A stretch of 24,083 bases of DNA from an uncultured Burkholderiales bacterium (GTDB lineage Bacteria > Pseudomonadota > Gammaproteobacteria > Burkholderiales > Burkholderiaceae_D): contig CALMOR010000237.1 of NCBI GenBank assembly GCA_937872165.1, positions 1 through 24,083 of the forward strand, read 5' to 3'. Below the pieces are notes generated by a model. It had not been told where the DNA came from. It made no database searches and worked only from the letters and a program-made list of their open reading frames with translations. Of the stretch, positions 15,111 to 23,009 are shown piece after piece. Position numbers and translations under genes: made by a program. Every line of letters starts with the position of its first letter. Position 1 is the stretch's first letter.

Positions 15111-16358
15111 TCAGATCACGCGCTCCGTCCGCAGCTCGCTGAGATCGTCCGCTGTGAAGCCGAACTGCATCAACACCTCGTCGGTATGCTCGCCCAGGAG
15201 CGGCGAACGCGTGACTTCGGTGGGGCTGTCGGACATCTTGATGGGATTGCCGACCGTCAGGTAGCGACCGCGTGTCGGATGATCGACCTCGACGATGGTG
15301 CCCGACTCCCGCAGCGACCGATCCTCGGCGATCTCCTTCATCGAAAGGATCGGGCCGCACGGAATGTCGTACTGATTGAGGATCTCCATCGCCTCGAACT
15401 TGTCCTTCGTCATCGTCCAGCGTTCGATGCGCGCGAAGATCGGCTTCAGATGCAGCAGGCGGGCCGCCGGGGTGGCGTAAGCCTCGTCCGTGATCCAGCC
15501 TTCCTCGCCGATCACCTTGCAGACCGCGGGCCAGACGGCCCCCTGCGTGATGAAGTAGATGTAGGCATTGGGATCGGTCTCCCAGCCCTTGCACTTGAGG
15601 ATGGAACCCGGCTGCCCGCCACCCGAAGCGTTGCCGGCTCGCGGCACCGCGTCACCGAAGCTTCCATCCGGATACTGGGGATACTCGTGCATCGTGCCGG
15701 TCCGCTCGAGGCGCTGCTGATCCCGCATCTTGACGCGGCACAGGTTGAGGACGGCATCCTGCATCGGCGCCAGGACCTTCTGGCCGCGACCCGTCGAATT
15801 GCGCTGGAAGAGCGCGGCGACGATGCCCAGCGCGAGATGGAGACCGGTGCCGCTGTCGCCGATCTGGGCCCCCGTCACCATCGGAGGGCCATCGTCGAAG
15901 CCGGTCGTCGATGCGGAGCCGCCCGCGCACTGCGCGACGTTCTCGTAGACCTTGCAGTCCTGATACTTGCCCGGGCCGAAGCCCTTGACCGACGCCACGA
16001 TCATCCGCGGATTGAGCTGCTGCACGTGCTCCCACGTGATGCCCATGCGGTCGAGCGCACCCGGTGCGAAGTTCTCGACGAGGACGTCGCTCTGCACGAT
16101 CAACTTGTCGAGCACGGCCTTGCCCTTCGGCTTCTTCGTGTCGAGCGTGATCGAACGCTTGTTGTGGTTCAGCATCGTGAAGTAGAGGCTGTCCGCATTG
16201 GGGATATCGCGCAGCTGTCCGCGCGTGGCGTCGCCCTCGCCGGCCCGCTCCACTTTGATGACGTCCGCACCGAACCATGCGAGGAGCTGGGTGCAGGTGG
16301 GGCCCGATTGCACATGCGTGAAATCGAGGATGCGAACTCCGTCAAGCGCCTTGCTCAC
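15111..16358 (-). CDS. CaiB/BaiF (type III) CoA-transferase, second formyl-CoA:oxalate transferase-like copy
   Basis: A 415-residue class III CoA-transferase clearly paralogous to the gene at 16791. It keeps Q48, the catalytic aspartate D168 (GDSGTG) and the family blocks ILDFTHVQSGPTCTQLLAWF, VYENVAQCAGGSASTTG and DPNAYIYF. It differs from Frc in the active-site glycine loop, which reads SGGGQ (245-249) instead of GGGGQ. The next aromatic is lost (PGS instead of PGW), and GDSN becomes GDSG. Start is a GTG at 16358 after AAGGGGAA. It may transfer CoA to oxalate from another donor (such as acetyl- or succinyl-CoA) or act on a related dicarboxylate. A back-up Frc is the conservative reading. 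Confidence 0.9.
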   Translation of the reverse strand: MSKALDGVRILDFTHVQSGPTCTQLLAWFGADVIKVERAGEGDATRGQLRDIPNADSLYFTMLNHNKRSITLDTKKPKGKAVLDKLIVQSDVLVENFAPGALDRMGITWEHVQQLNPRMIVASVKGFGPGKYQDCKVYENVAQCAGGSASTTGFDDGPPMVTGAQIGDSGTGLHLALGIVAALFQRNSTGRGQKVLAPMQDAVLNLCRVKMRDQQRLERTGTMHEYPQYPDGSFGDAVPRAGNASGGGQPGSILKCKGWETDPNAYIYFITQGAVWPAVCKVIGEEGWITDEAYATPAARLLHLKPIFARIERWTMTKDKFEAMEILNQYDIPCGPILSMKEIAEDRSLRESGTIVEVDHPTRGRYLTVGNPIKMSDSPTEVTRSPLLGEHTDEVLMQFGFTADDLSELRTERVI

Positions 16359-16790
16359 CGTTGAATTCCCCTTCTGAACGGCATCGTATGGCCGATCGGT
16401 TCGTGCTCGAAGAGCTTCGCGACGGCGGACGGTGCTTCGCCATCAGCCTACCGCTTCCCCCGCTGCCGCTGCGACACGCATTGGCGGTGACACCGCTTTC
16501 CGTCTAGAGCGGACGACTGCGGCTGGAAGACACGAGCCTTCGTTCCGGTATTCGGGCTACCCTGACCCGACGATCAATCCCATGTCTCGCGGCGGTCTCG
16601 CAGTCGTTCGATCAGGGTTATCTCGCGAGCCCTGACGGCTAGCGCGTGCCGGAGCCCGCGACCTGCAGGACGTCGAGTCTACGCCGTGTCCCGACGCCGC
16701 CTGATATGGATGGCAGCAGCCCGACCCTCTCGATGACGACCGGTCGCAGCGGGCGTCTCGCACGGGACGCCCGCCACTGCGACCCCGGTA
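16359..16790. other. Intergenic stretch between the two CoA-transferase genes
   Basis: No gene is convincing on either strand. It contains the strong hairpin at 16742-16784 and a smaller one, TCAGGG (16612-16617) with CCCTGA (16630-16635), enclosing the palindrome CTCGCGAG. The length suggests that the downstream frc-like gene has its own promoter. Confidence 0.5.
16742..16784 (-). terminator. Strong hairpin just after frc stop
   Basis: Beginning 6 bases after the frc stop, reading leftward, the inner stem pairs GCGGGCGTC with GACGCCCGC (9 bp, 8-base loop). After a 3-base one-sided bulge an outer stem pairs GGTCGCA with TGCGACC (7 bp). No U-tract follows, so it could be a Rho-type end, a transcript-stabilising 3' structure or an attenuator limiting read-through into the second CoA-transferase gene. 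Confidence 0.6.
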
Positions 16791-18044
16791 TCAGACCGCC
16801 TGCGCGGCGTGCAGCGCGTCGATCTCCGCCTTGCTGTACTTCAGGTCCGAAAGAACTTCGTCGGTGTGCTCGCCCAGTAGCGGCGACCCCGTGACCTCGG
16901 GCTTCAGATCCGAGAACTTGATCGGGCTGCCGACGGTGAGATAGCTGCCACGTTCCTTGTGGGCCACCTCGACGATCGTGCCGCTTTCGCGAAGCGAGGG
17001 ATCGTTGGCGAGTTCCTTCATCGTCAGCACGGGCGCGCACGGGATGTCGAACTTGCGGAGGATGTCGACCGCCTCGAACTTCGTCTTGTCAGAGAGCCAG
17101 TTCTCGATCTCGCCGAAGATCTCCATGATGTGCGGTTGACGGGCCTTGGCCGTGTTGTAGTTCGGATCTTCGATCCATTCTTCCTTGCCGAGCGCCTTGC
17201 AGATCGGTGCCCATGCGTGGCCCTGGATCGTGAAATAGATGTACGCGTTGGGATCGGTCTCCCATCCCTTGCACTTGAGGACCCAGCCGGGCTGCCCGCC
17301 GCCGCCGGCGTTGCCGCCGCGCGGGACGACGTCCGAGAAGGTGCCGTGCGGGTACTGCGGATATTCCTCGAGGTAGCCGAGGCGGTCGAGGCGCTGCTGG
17401 TCGCGCATCTTGACGCGGCACAGGTTGAGCACGCTGTCCTGCATCGAGACGGCGACCTTCTGGCCCTTGCCGCTCTTGTCACGGCCGATGATCGCAGTGA
17501 GGATGCCGATCGCGAGGTGCATGCCGGTGTTGCTGTCGCCCAGCGCCGCCGCGCTGATGGTCGGGGGACCATCCCACCAGCCGGTCGTCGAGGCCGACCC
17601 GCCCGCGCACTGCGCGACGTTCTCGTAGACCTTCAGATCGTCGTAGTGATGGCCGTCGCTGAAGCCCTTGACCGACGCGACGATCATCTTCGGGTTCAGC
17701 TCGTTGATGTACTCCCACGTGAAACCCATGCGGTCGAGTGCGCCCGGGCCGAAGTTCTCGACCAGCACGTCGGACTCGCGGATGAGTCGCTCGAGCACTT
17801 CCTTGCCTTCCGGCTTCTTCGTGTCGAGCGTGAGCGAACGCTTGTTGCTGTTGAGCATCGTGAAGTAGAGCGCATCGACATCGGGGATGTCGCGCAACTG
17901 GGACCGCGTCACGTCACCCGAGCCCGGACGCTCCACCTTGATGACGTCGGCACCGAACCAGGCCAGCATCTGCGTGCACGCGGGCCCCGCCTGGACGTGC
18001 GTGAAGTCGATGATCTTGATACCGGTGAGAGGCTTGTCGCTCAT
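16791..18044 (-). CDS. frc: Formyl-CoA:oxalate CoA-transferase
   Basis: Moves CoA from formyl-CoA to oxalate, giving oxalyl-CoA for Oxc and releasing formate. The 417-residue protein follows Oxalobacter formigenes Frc and E. coli YfdW closely: FTHVQAGPACTQMLAWFGAD, catalytic aspartate D170 in AALGDSNTGMHL, SMQDSVLNLCRVKMRDQQRL, and the flexible glycine loop GGGGQPGW (247-254). Position 49 is Gln, as in the E. coli enzyme, where O. formigenes Frc has Trp48. The ATG at 18044 is 28 bases from the oxc stop, so the two form an oxc-frc operon. It ends at a strong hairpin. Confidence 0.95.
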   Translation of the reverse strand: MSDKPLTGIKIIDFTHVQAGPACTQMLAWFGADVIKVERPGSGDVTRSQLRDIPDVDALYFTMLNSNKRSLTLDTKKPEGKEVLERLIRESDVLVENFGPGALDRMGFTWEYINELNPKMIVASVKGFSDGHHYDDLKVYENVAQCAGGSASTTGWWDGPPTISAAALGDSNTGMHLAIGILTAIIGRDKSGKGQKVAVSMQDSVLNLCRVKMRDQQRLDRLGYLEEYPQYPHGTFSDVVPRGGNAGGGGQPGWVLKCKGWETDPNAYIYFTIQGHAWAPICKALGKEEWIEDPNYNTAKARQPHIMEIFGEIENWLSDKTKFEAVDILRKFDIPCAPVLTMKELANDPSLRESGTIVEVAHKERGSYLTVGSPIKFSDLKPEVTGSPLLGEHTDEVLSDLKYSKAEIDALHAAQAV

Positions 18045-18072
18045 TTTTCCAATTTCCTTTGTTAGCCAGAAC

Positions 18073-19857
18073 TCAATGTTTCTTCGCAGCGCTTTGCGGA
18101 TTCAGATTGGTCAGACGACCGCTCTCGGTACCCGCGGCTTCGTCGATGACCGCGTTGATCACGGTCGGCTTTCCGGACGCGATCGCCTCCGTCAGCGCCT
18201 TCGTGAGCTCTGCGGGCGTCGTCGCGTTGTAGCCGACTCCACCGAAAGCCTCGATCATCTTGTCATACCGCGCGTTCTTGACGAAGACCGTCGGCGCCAC
18301 GTCCGTGCCACCGCTCAGGTTCTTGTCGGTGCCGCGATAGACGCCGTTGTTGTTGAAGACGATGGTGCACACCGGCAGCTGATAGCGACAGATGGTCTCC
18401 AGCTCCATGCCGCTGAATCCGAACGCGCTGTCGCCCTCGATGGCCACGACCGGCAGACCGCTGACGACCGCCGCACCGATGGCGTAGCCCATCCCGATAC
18501 CCATGATTCCCCACGTGCCGGAATCGAAACGCTTGCGGGGCTGGTACATGTCGATGATGCTGCGAGCGAAGTCGAGCGTATTGGCGCCTTCGTTGACGAC
18601 GTTGATGTCGGGACGTGTCTTCAGCACGTCGCGGATGGCGCGCAATGCGCTGTGGAAATTCATCGGAGACGGATCGAGCGCGAGCATCGCCGCCATCTTC
18701 GCGAGGTTCTTGTCCTTGCGTTCAACGATGGCGCCGGTCCATTCGGCCGCCGGTTTCGCGAAGCCCGCGTCGATGCGCTCGAGGAGAGCGTCGACGCACG
18801 AACCGATGTCGCCGATCAGCGGCGCCGCGATGGCCACGTTGCTGTCGATCTCCGTCGGCGAGATGTCGATCTGCACGAACTGCTTCGGGGCGCCCCAGGT
18901 CTTGCCCTTGCCGTGTGCGAGCAACCAGTTGAGTCGAGCGCCGATGAGGACGACGACGTCCGATTCGGCGAGCACGAACGAACGGCAGGCGGAAGCCGAC
19001 TGCGGGTGCGTGTCGGGCAGAAGCCCTTTCGCCATCGACATCGGCAGGTAGGGAATGCCGGTCTTCTCGACGAGGGCACGGATCTCCGCATCGGCCTGCG
19101 CATATGCCGCACCCTTGCCGAGCAGGATCAACGGGCGCCTCGCGCCCTTCAGCAGCTCGAGCGCACGGTCGACCGCATCCGGCGCGGGGAGCTGGCGCGG
19201 CACCGGGTCCACGACCTTGATCAGCGACTTCCTGCCCTTCGCCGCATCCATCGTCTGGGCGAGCAGTTTCGCCGGCAGATCGAGATAGACGCCGCCCGGC
19301 CGCCCGGATACCGCGGCACGGATCGCGCGCGCGATGCCGACGCCGATGTCCTCGGCATGCAGCACCCGGTACGCGGCCTTCGCGTAGGGCCTGGCCGCAT
19401 TGAGCTGGTCCATTTCCTCGTAGTCGCCCTGCTGCAGGTCGACGATCTCGCGCTCGCTGGAGCCGCTGATGAGGATCATCGGGAAGCAGTTGGTGGTCGC
19501 ATTGGCCAGGGCGGTCAGCCCGTTCAGGAAGCCGGGCGCACTGACCGTCATGCAGATGCCCGGCTTCTGCGTCATGTATCCCGCGATCGCCGCCGCGTTG
19601 CCGGCATGCTGTTCATGGCGGAAGCCGATGAAGCGCATGCCCTCCGCCTGGGCGAGGCGGGCGAGATCGGTGATCGGGATGCCGACCAGGCCGAAGATCG
19701 TGTGCAGATCGTTCAGCTTCAGCGCGTCGATGACGAGATGGAAGCCGTCGGTCGTTTCTGCCTGATCGCTCGCTCCGATTTCGCTGTCGGTGCCCTTGGG
19801 CTTCGCCGCCTCGTCGGCCGTAGCGGCGACCGGACGGTTCTCGATGACGGAAGACAT
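18073..19857 (-). CDS. oxc: Oxalyl-CoA decarboxylase
   Basis: A ThDP- and Mg-dependent enzyme that decarboxylates oxalyl-CoA to formyl-CoA, which Frc recycles. The 594-residue protein has a 35-40 residue N-terminal extension over O. formigenes Oxc (568). It has the ThDP-activating glutamate E82 in GFRHEQHAGNAAAIAGYM, then VSAPGFLNGLTALANATTNC and GSSEREIVDLQQGDYEEMDQ. GTWGIMGIGMGYAIGAAVVS follows, and the ThDP motif begins EGDSAFGFSGMELETIC and continues to VFNNNGVYRGTD. The ATG at 19857 has an excellent AAGGAGAG ribosome binding site; the frame is open to 19929 but no better start exists there. Transcription probably starts near 19943, under a Fnr-type palindrome. Confidence 0.96.
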   Translation of the reverse strand: MSSVIENRPVAATADEAAKPKGTDSEIGASDQAETTDGFHLVIDALKLNDLHTIFGLVGIPITDLARLAQAEGMRFIGFRHEQHAGNAAAIAGYMTQKPGICMTVSAPGFLNGLTALANATTNCFPMILISGSSEREIVDLQQGDYEEMDQLNAARPYAKAAYRVLHAEDIGVGIARAIRAAVSGRPGGVYLDLPAKLLAQTMDAAKGRKSLIKVVDPVPRQLPAPDAVDRALELLKGARRPLILLGKGAAYAQADAEIRALVEKTGIPYLPMSMAKGLLPDTHPQSASACRSFVLAESDVVVLIGARLNWLLAHGKGKTWGAPKQFVQIDISPTEIDSNVAIAAPLIGDIGSCVDALLERIDAGFAKPAAEWTGAIVERKDKNLAKMAAMLALDPSPMNFHSALRAIRDVLKTRPDINVVNEGANTLDFARSIIDMYQPRKRFDSGTWGIMGIGMGYAIGAAVVSGLPVVAIEGDSAFGFSGMELETICRYQLPVCTIVFNNNGVYRGTDKNLSGGTDVAPTVFVKNARYDKMIEAFGGVGYNATTPAELTKALTEAIASGKPTVINAVIDEAAGTESGRLTNLNPQSAAKKH

Positions 19858-19949
19858 ATCTCTCCTTTGCTTTGATTTGCTGCGGGACGCGCAGACGATC
19901 CTTCGACCCGCAGCGGTCCGCGGGGGCATGGCTGTCGGACCGGACCGAG

Positions 19950-19955
19950 ACTATG
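19950..19955 (-). promoter_or_regulatory. Putative -10 element of the oxc-frc operon
   Basis: Reading leftward the hexamer is CATAGT, four of six matches to the sigma-70 consensus. A start near 19943 would put the centre of the palindrome at 19979-19992 about 42 bp upstream, the spacing used by class II Crp/Fnr activators, which replace the -35 contact. Confidence 0.45.
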
Positions 19956-19978
19956 ATGCTCGGCTGGCCCCAACCCCG

Positions 19979-19992
19979 TTGACCCCGGTCAA
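19979..19992. promoter_or_regulatory. TTGAC-N4-GTCAA palindrome, Fnr-type site between oxc and its regulator
   Basis: A perfect 14-bp dyad TTGACCCCGGTCAA, the architecture of Fnr sites (TTGAT-N4-ATCAA) with one base changed per half. It lies between the divergent oxc and Crp/Fnr-family genes, 26 bases before the regulator's ATG, so it could activate oxc and autoregulate the regulator. The same dyad recurs at 22433-22446. Confidence 0.7.
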
Positions 19993-20017
19993 GTTTCAAG
20001 AAAATAGAAGCGTGCAG

Positions 20018-20638
20018 ATGACGGGCATTTCAAATCATCCCGAGAAGAACGTCATTCGGCTGCAACTCAAGCAGAACGCGCTGCTGAGGACGCTCGACGA
20101 AGACGACCTAGCCGAACTCGAACCTTTCCTGCTGATCGTCGACGGCAACAAGGGCGAAGTCCTGACGCATCAGGGAGTGCGGGAGATGGAGCAGTACTTC
20201 GTTCTCGACGGCATCCTCAAGCGCGTGGTGGCCAATCAGGAAGGCAAGGAGATGATCCTCCGCTTCGCCGACGAGCGCGGCATGGAAACGAGCTACGCCG
20301 CGTGGCGCCTCGAGAAGCCCACGCCCTACGGCATCGTCTGCGTGACGAAGGCCCGGGTGGCGCGCATTCCGCTTCACCAGTGGGTCGCGTTCCTCGACAA
20401 GCGCACGCAAGTCAAGCAATCGTTCGAACTCGACGTGATGCGCGTGATGAGCGAAATCATGGCCCACACGATCACTCTCCACCTCCTCGACGCGCCGGGC
20501 CGTGTCCAGCGATTCCTGCGCAAGCACCCCGAGCTGATCGACCGCATCCCGCAGAAGGAACTCGCTTCCTATCTGAACCTGTCCGCCGAAACCTTGAGTC
20601 GCTGGCGAAACAAGGCCAAGGCCGTGATCATGTCCTAG
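20018..20638 (+). CDS. Crp/Fnr family transcriptional regulator
   Basis: A 206-residue regulator with an N-terminal cyclic-nucleotide-binding-like beta barrel (about 20-125), a long dimerisation helix (about 130-158) and a C-terminal winged helix-turn-helix. The recognition helix reads SAETLSRWR, with E191, S194 and R195 in the E-x2-S-R arrangement by which Fnr reads TTGA half-sites, matching the flanking palindrome. Only one cysteine (C108) is present, so the oxygen-sensing Fe-S cluster of Fnr is absent, and Crp's cAMP-binding RxS motif is not evident; the signal is unknown and may be oxalate, formate or a CoA ester. The ATG at 20018 has a GAAG ribosome binding site; a GTG at 20012 is an alternative. 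It is divergent from oxc-frc and convergent with oxlT. Confidence 0.92.
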   Translation: MTGISNHPEKNVIRLQLKQNALLRTLDEDDLAELEPFLLIVDGNKGEVLTHQGVREMEQYFVLDGILKRVVANQEGKEMILRFADERGMETSYAAWRLEKPTPYGIVCVTKARVARIPLHQWVAFLDKRTQVKQSFELDVMRVMSEIMAHTITLHLLDAPGRVQRFLRKHPELIDRIPQKELASYLNLSAETLSRWRNKAKAVIMS

Positions 20639-20700
20639 AGACAGGCGCGCTCTCGAACCGGCAATTCGGACGGGGGTGCATCGACCATCGGGCAGCCATC

Positions 20701-20774
20701 GTCGCTTCGCCGCCTGCAGGCGATGGCGACGACCGGTCTCGACGGCATCGCGTACCGCTTGACACGGTACGCGA
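20701..20774. terminator. Hairpins between convergent regulator and oxlT genes
   Basis: The 177-bp convergent gap has two dyads. One is GTCGC (20701-20705) with GCGAC (20726-20730) around the palindrome CGCCTGCAGGCG. The other is TCGCGTACC (20748-20756) with GGTACGCGA (20766-20774), a perfect 9-bp stem. Neither has a U-tract, but they would fold in transcripts of both directions and probably mark the ends of both genes. Confidence 0.45.
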
Positions 20775-20815
20775 CGCTGGGCGACGGCCATGGCCGACAA
20801 AGATCGTGGTCGCCT

Positions 20816-22144
20816 TCAGGCGTCGGCCATCGAGCGACCGACCTTCGCGCGTTCGATCAGAGACTTGCGCATCGGGCGCAGGACGAACCACGCCATCAAA
20901 GCCGCGGCCGCGTTCATGACGCTGCCGACGATGAAGACCGCATGCCAGCTGCCGGTGGCCGTGGCCAGCACGCTCGACAGCGGTACCAGCAGCGATGCCG
21001 TGCCTTTCGCCGTGTACAGGAGGCCGGCGTTGGACGCCGCGAACTTCGACCCGAAGGTATCCGCGCAGGTGGACGGGAAGAGACTGTAGATCTCGCCCCA
21101 GGCGAAGAAGACCATGCCCGTCAATATCACGAACGCGACAGGATCCTGGCCGCACTTGTACAGCGCGAGGATACCTACCGCCTCGAGAGCGAACGCGATG
21201 AACATCGTCGGTTCGCGACCGATCTGATCGGAGACCCAGCCGAAGAACGGCCGTGTGATGCCGTTGAGGACGCGATCGATGGCGAGTGCGAACGTCAGCG
21301 CGGGGAGTACCAGGCCGAGAATGTTGACGGGAACGTCGCCGATCTTGAAGTCCTTCGAGATCGGTCCGAGCTGTGCGGTGGCCATCAATCCCCCGGCGGC
21401 CACCATCACGAACATCAGGTACATCACCCAGAACACCGGCTGCCGCAGGACTTCGCCGGGGCTGTAGTCCCGCTTCGACTGCTGGACGTTCGTCGAGCTG
21501 GCGGCTGCCGCCTTGGCATGTTCCGGCGCACGCTGCAGGAACCAGGCGATGACGAAGACGATGAGACCCTGCCCGATGCCGAAATAGAGGAATGCCGCTT
21601 CGTAGCCGTCGGACTTGATGAAAGCCGAAATCGGAATGATCGTCAGCGCCGAACCGGCCCCGAAACCCGCTGCGGTGAGTCCGGCCGCGAGGCCCCGGCG
21701 GTCCGGAAACCACTTGAGCGCATTGCCGACGCAGGTTCCGTAGACGGCGCCGGCACCGACTCCGCCGACGGCCGCGGCCACGTAGAGGAGCGTCAGCGAG
21801 TCGGCGAACGAGTTGAGCACCCATCCCAGTCCGCACAGGATGCCGCCGACGAGGACGACCGGACGAGGTCCGAAGCGGTCGACGAGGTAGCCTTCGATCG
21901 GCACCAGCCATGTCTCGGTCAACACGAAGATCGTGAAAGCCACCTGGATGGCCGCCCGGCTCCAGCCGTGCTTGTCCGCGATCGGATTGACGAAGAGCGT
22001 CCAGCCGTATTGCAGATTCGCGATCATCGCCATGCAGACGATGCCCATCACTAGCTGGCCCCAACGGAACGCCGGCCCGTGAACAGCGTCGGTGACGCTC
22101 CTCCCGGTCGGAGGAATTACATCTGCTGCTGGTTGACGGATCAT
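20816..22144 (-). CDS. oxlT: Oxalate:formate antiporter (MFS)
   Basis: A 442-residue major facilitator with about 12 hydrophobic segments. It exchanges external oxalate for internal formate, which imports substrate, exports product and, because decarboxylation consumes a proton, generates proton-motive force. The two charged residues that bind oxalate in O. formigenes OxlT (R272 and K355) have counterparts here: R298 in VLNGITRPFFGWVSD and K380 in LLYTAKGTASLLVPL. Other family marks are YGWTLFVNPI near the N-terminus, GYLVDRFGPRP in the loop after TM2, and FFAWGEIYSLFPSTCADTFG. The ATG at 22144 has an AAGGAG ribosome binding site. Confidence 0.93.
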   Translation of the reverse strand: MIRQPAADVIPPTGRSVTDAVHGPAFRWGQLVMGIVCMAMIANLQYGWTLFVNPIADKHGWSRAAIQVAFTIFVLTETWLVPIEGYLVDRFGPRPVVLVGGILCGLGWVLNSFADSLTLLYVAAAVGGVGAGAVYGTCVGNALKWFPDRRGLAAGLTAAGFGAGSALTIIPISAFIKSDGYEAAFLYFGIGQGLIVFVIAWFLQRAPEHAKAAAASSTNVQQSKRDYSPGEVLRQPVFWVMYLMFVMVAAGGLMATAQLGPISKDFKIGDVPVNILGLVLPALTFALAIDRVLNGITRPFFGWVSDQIGREPTMFIAFALEAVGILALYKCGQDPVAFVILTGMVFFAWGEIYSLFPSTCADTFGSKFAASNAGLLYTAKGTASLLVPLSSVLATATGSWHAVFIVGSVMNAAAALMAWFVLRPMRKSLIERAKVGRSMADA

Positions 22145-22233
22145 GGCCCGAGCTCCTTGTGTCAGTTCTACGATCTATGGAAAGCCGGTAGAACGGCGTT
22201 CAAGCGAACGAGGGCATGCAAGCCGGCGGGGGA

Positions 22234-22256
22234 AGAACCATGTCCTTCATGGTTCT
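22234..22256 (-). other. Hairpin in the probable oxlT leader
   Basis: AGAACCATG-TCCTT-CATGGTTCT is a perfect 9-bp stem with a 5-base loop, about 90 bases upstream of the oxlT ATG and downstream of the Fnr-type palindrome, so it would be in the 5' untranslated RNA. It lacks a U-tract and could influence mRNA stability or translation; it could also be a DNA dyad bound by a protein. Confidence 0.45.
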
Positions 22257-22432
22257 CCAGTCCAGCCGAGTTCTCGCGAGGCGCCGCAGCGGCAACCGAA
22301 CCCGTTGCTCGTTCGCTACGACGATGGTCTGCCTCCAACTCGCTTGACGGTGATCGAAAGACGGCTCAGTAACCGCATTTCGCCACACGTTCTCTGAGCG
22401 GATGAATGTCGGACTTTTGTCCAAAAAAAATC

Positions 22433-22446
22433 TTGACCCGAGTCAA
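22433..22446. promoter_or_regulatory. TTGAC-N4-GTCAA palindrome upstream of oxlT
   Basis: A perfect 14-bp dyad TTGACCCGAGTCAA with the same half-sites and spacing as the one at 19979-19992. It lies about 290 bp upstream of the oxlT ATG, implying a long leader; a hexamer in roughly the class II position is only a weak -10 (GACATT). The next rightward element is the end of the rRNA operon, so oxlT is the only sensible target. Confidence 0.6.
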
Positions 22447-22959
22447 CTTTTGCGAAGTTCGAGATTCTGGTTTACCCGAACGTCACTCGATGAGACGTCG
22501 CACGAGCCGCCTGACCCGACACGCTTCCCCGGCAGCAAGTTGGATGTGGACGATGTCGGCTCGCGGGGCGGACGCTAGACGAGAGCTCAGTTATACGCGT
22601 CGACTCGGGGCCGTGATCGCCGGTACCCCGGATCAGCGTTCGAAGCGACTTGCTTCTTGCGAAAAGGTTGCCGACGCAGAGATCGGGTCCGTGCGAACCG
22701 ATGCGCTGCGCGCAACCGCGCTTCGTCGACGGCAGCGGCTTTGTTCGTTATCACCATTGCGAGCGAGGCCCGAGTCTCGCGGATCCGACGATATAGCCCC
22801 GGGGGCGGATCGAGGACGGTGGAGGGCTCCTCGCGAAGAGCCGACGAAGGGGAAAGGCGGAAACACAAGCGGATCGCCATCCGAAGTCCCGGCCTCCTTC
22901 GTGCAGATCCTCTCCGGTACAAAGAGACCAAGAGAGCGGGACAGGGAGCCCATCGGCTT

Positions 22960-23000
22960 GACCAAAAGAAAAACGCCCAGACCTTTGGGGTCTGGGCGTT
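22960..23000 (-). terminator. Intrinsic terminator of the rRNA operon
   Basis: AACGCCCAGACC (22972-22983) pairs with GGTCTGGGCGTT (22989-23000), a 12-bp stem with a 5-base loop. Read leftward it is followed by TTTTTCTTTTGG, a good U-tract. It lies about 10 bases beyond the 5S 3' end. Confidence 0.94.
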
Positions 23001-23009
23001 CGTATAAAA

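Larger units (their letters stand above)
22145..22960. other. Long gene-free region between oxlT and the rRNA operon
   Basis: About 800 bp with no convincing gene; several open frames exist but are Arg/Ser-rich, lack ribosome binding sites and overlap each other on both strands. The oxlT-proximal part holds a leader hairpin (22234-22256) and the Fnr-type palindrome (22433-22446). From about 22480 to 22960 I see no recognisable feature other than the approach to the rRNA terminator. Confidence 0.5.

Noticed and set aside
22411..22430. GGAC-TTTT-GTCC hairpin followed by eight A residues, as a terminator
   Set aside because: The stem is only 4 bp; on the + strand it is followed by A residues, and on the - strand the T run precedes the hairpin, so neither direction gives an intrinsic terminator.
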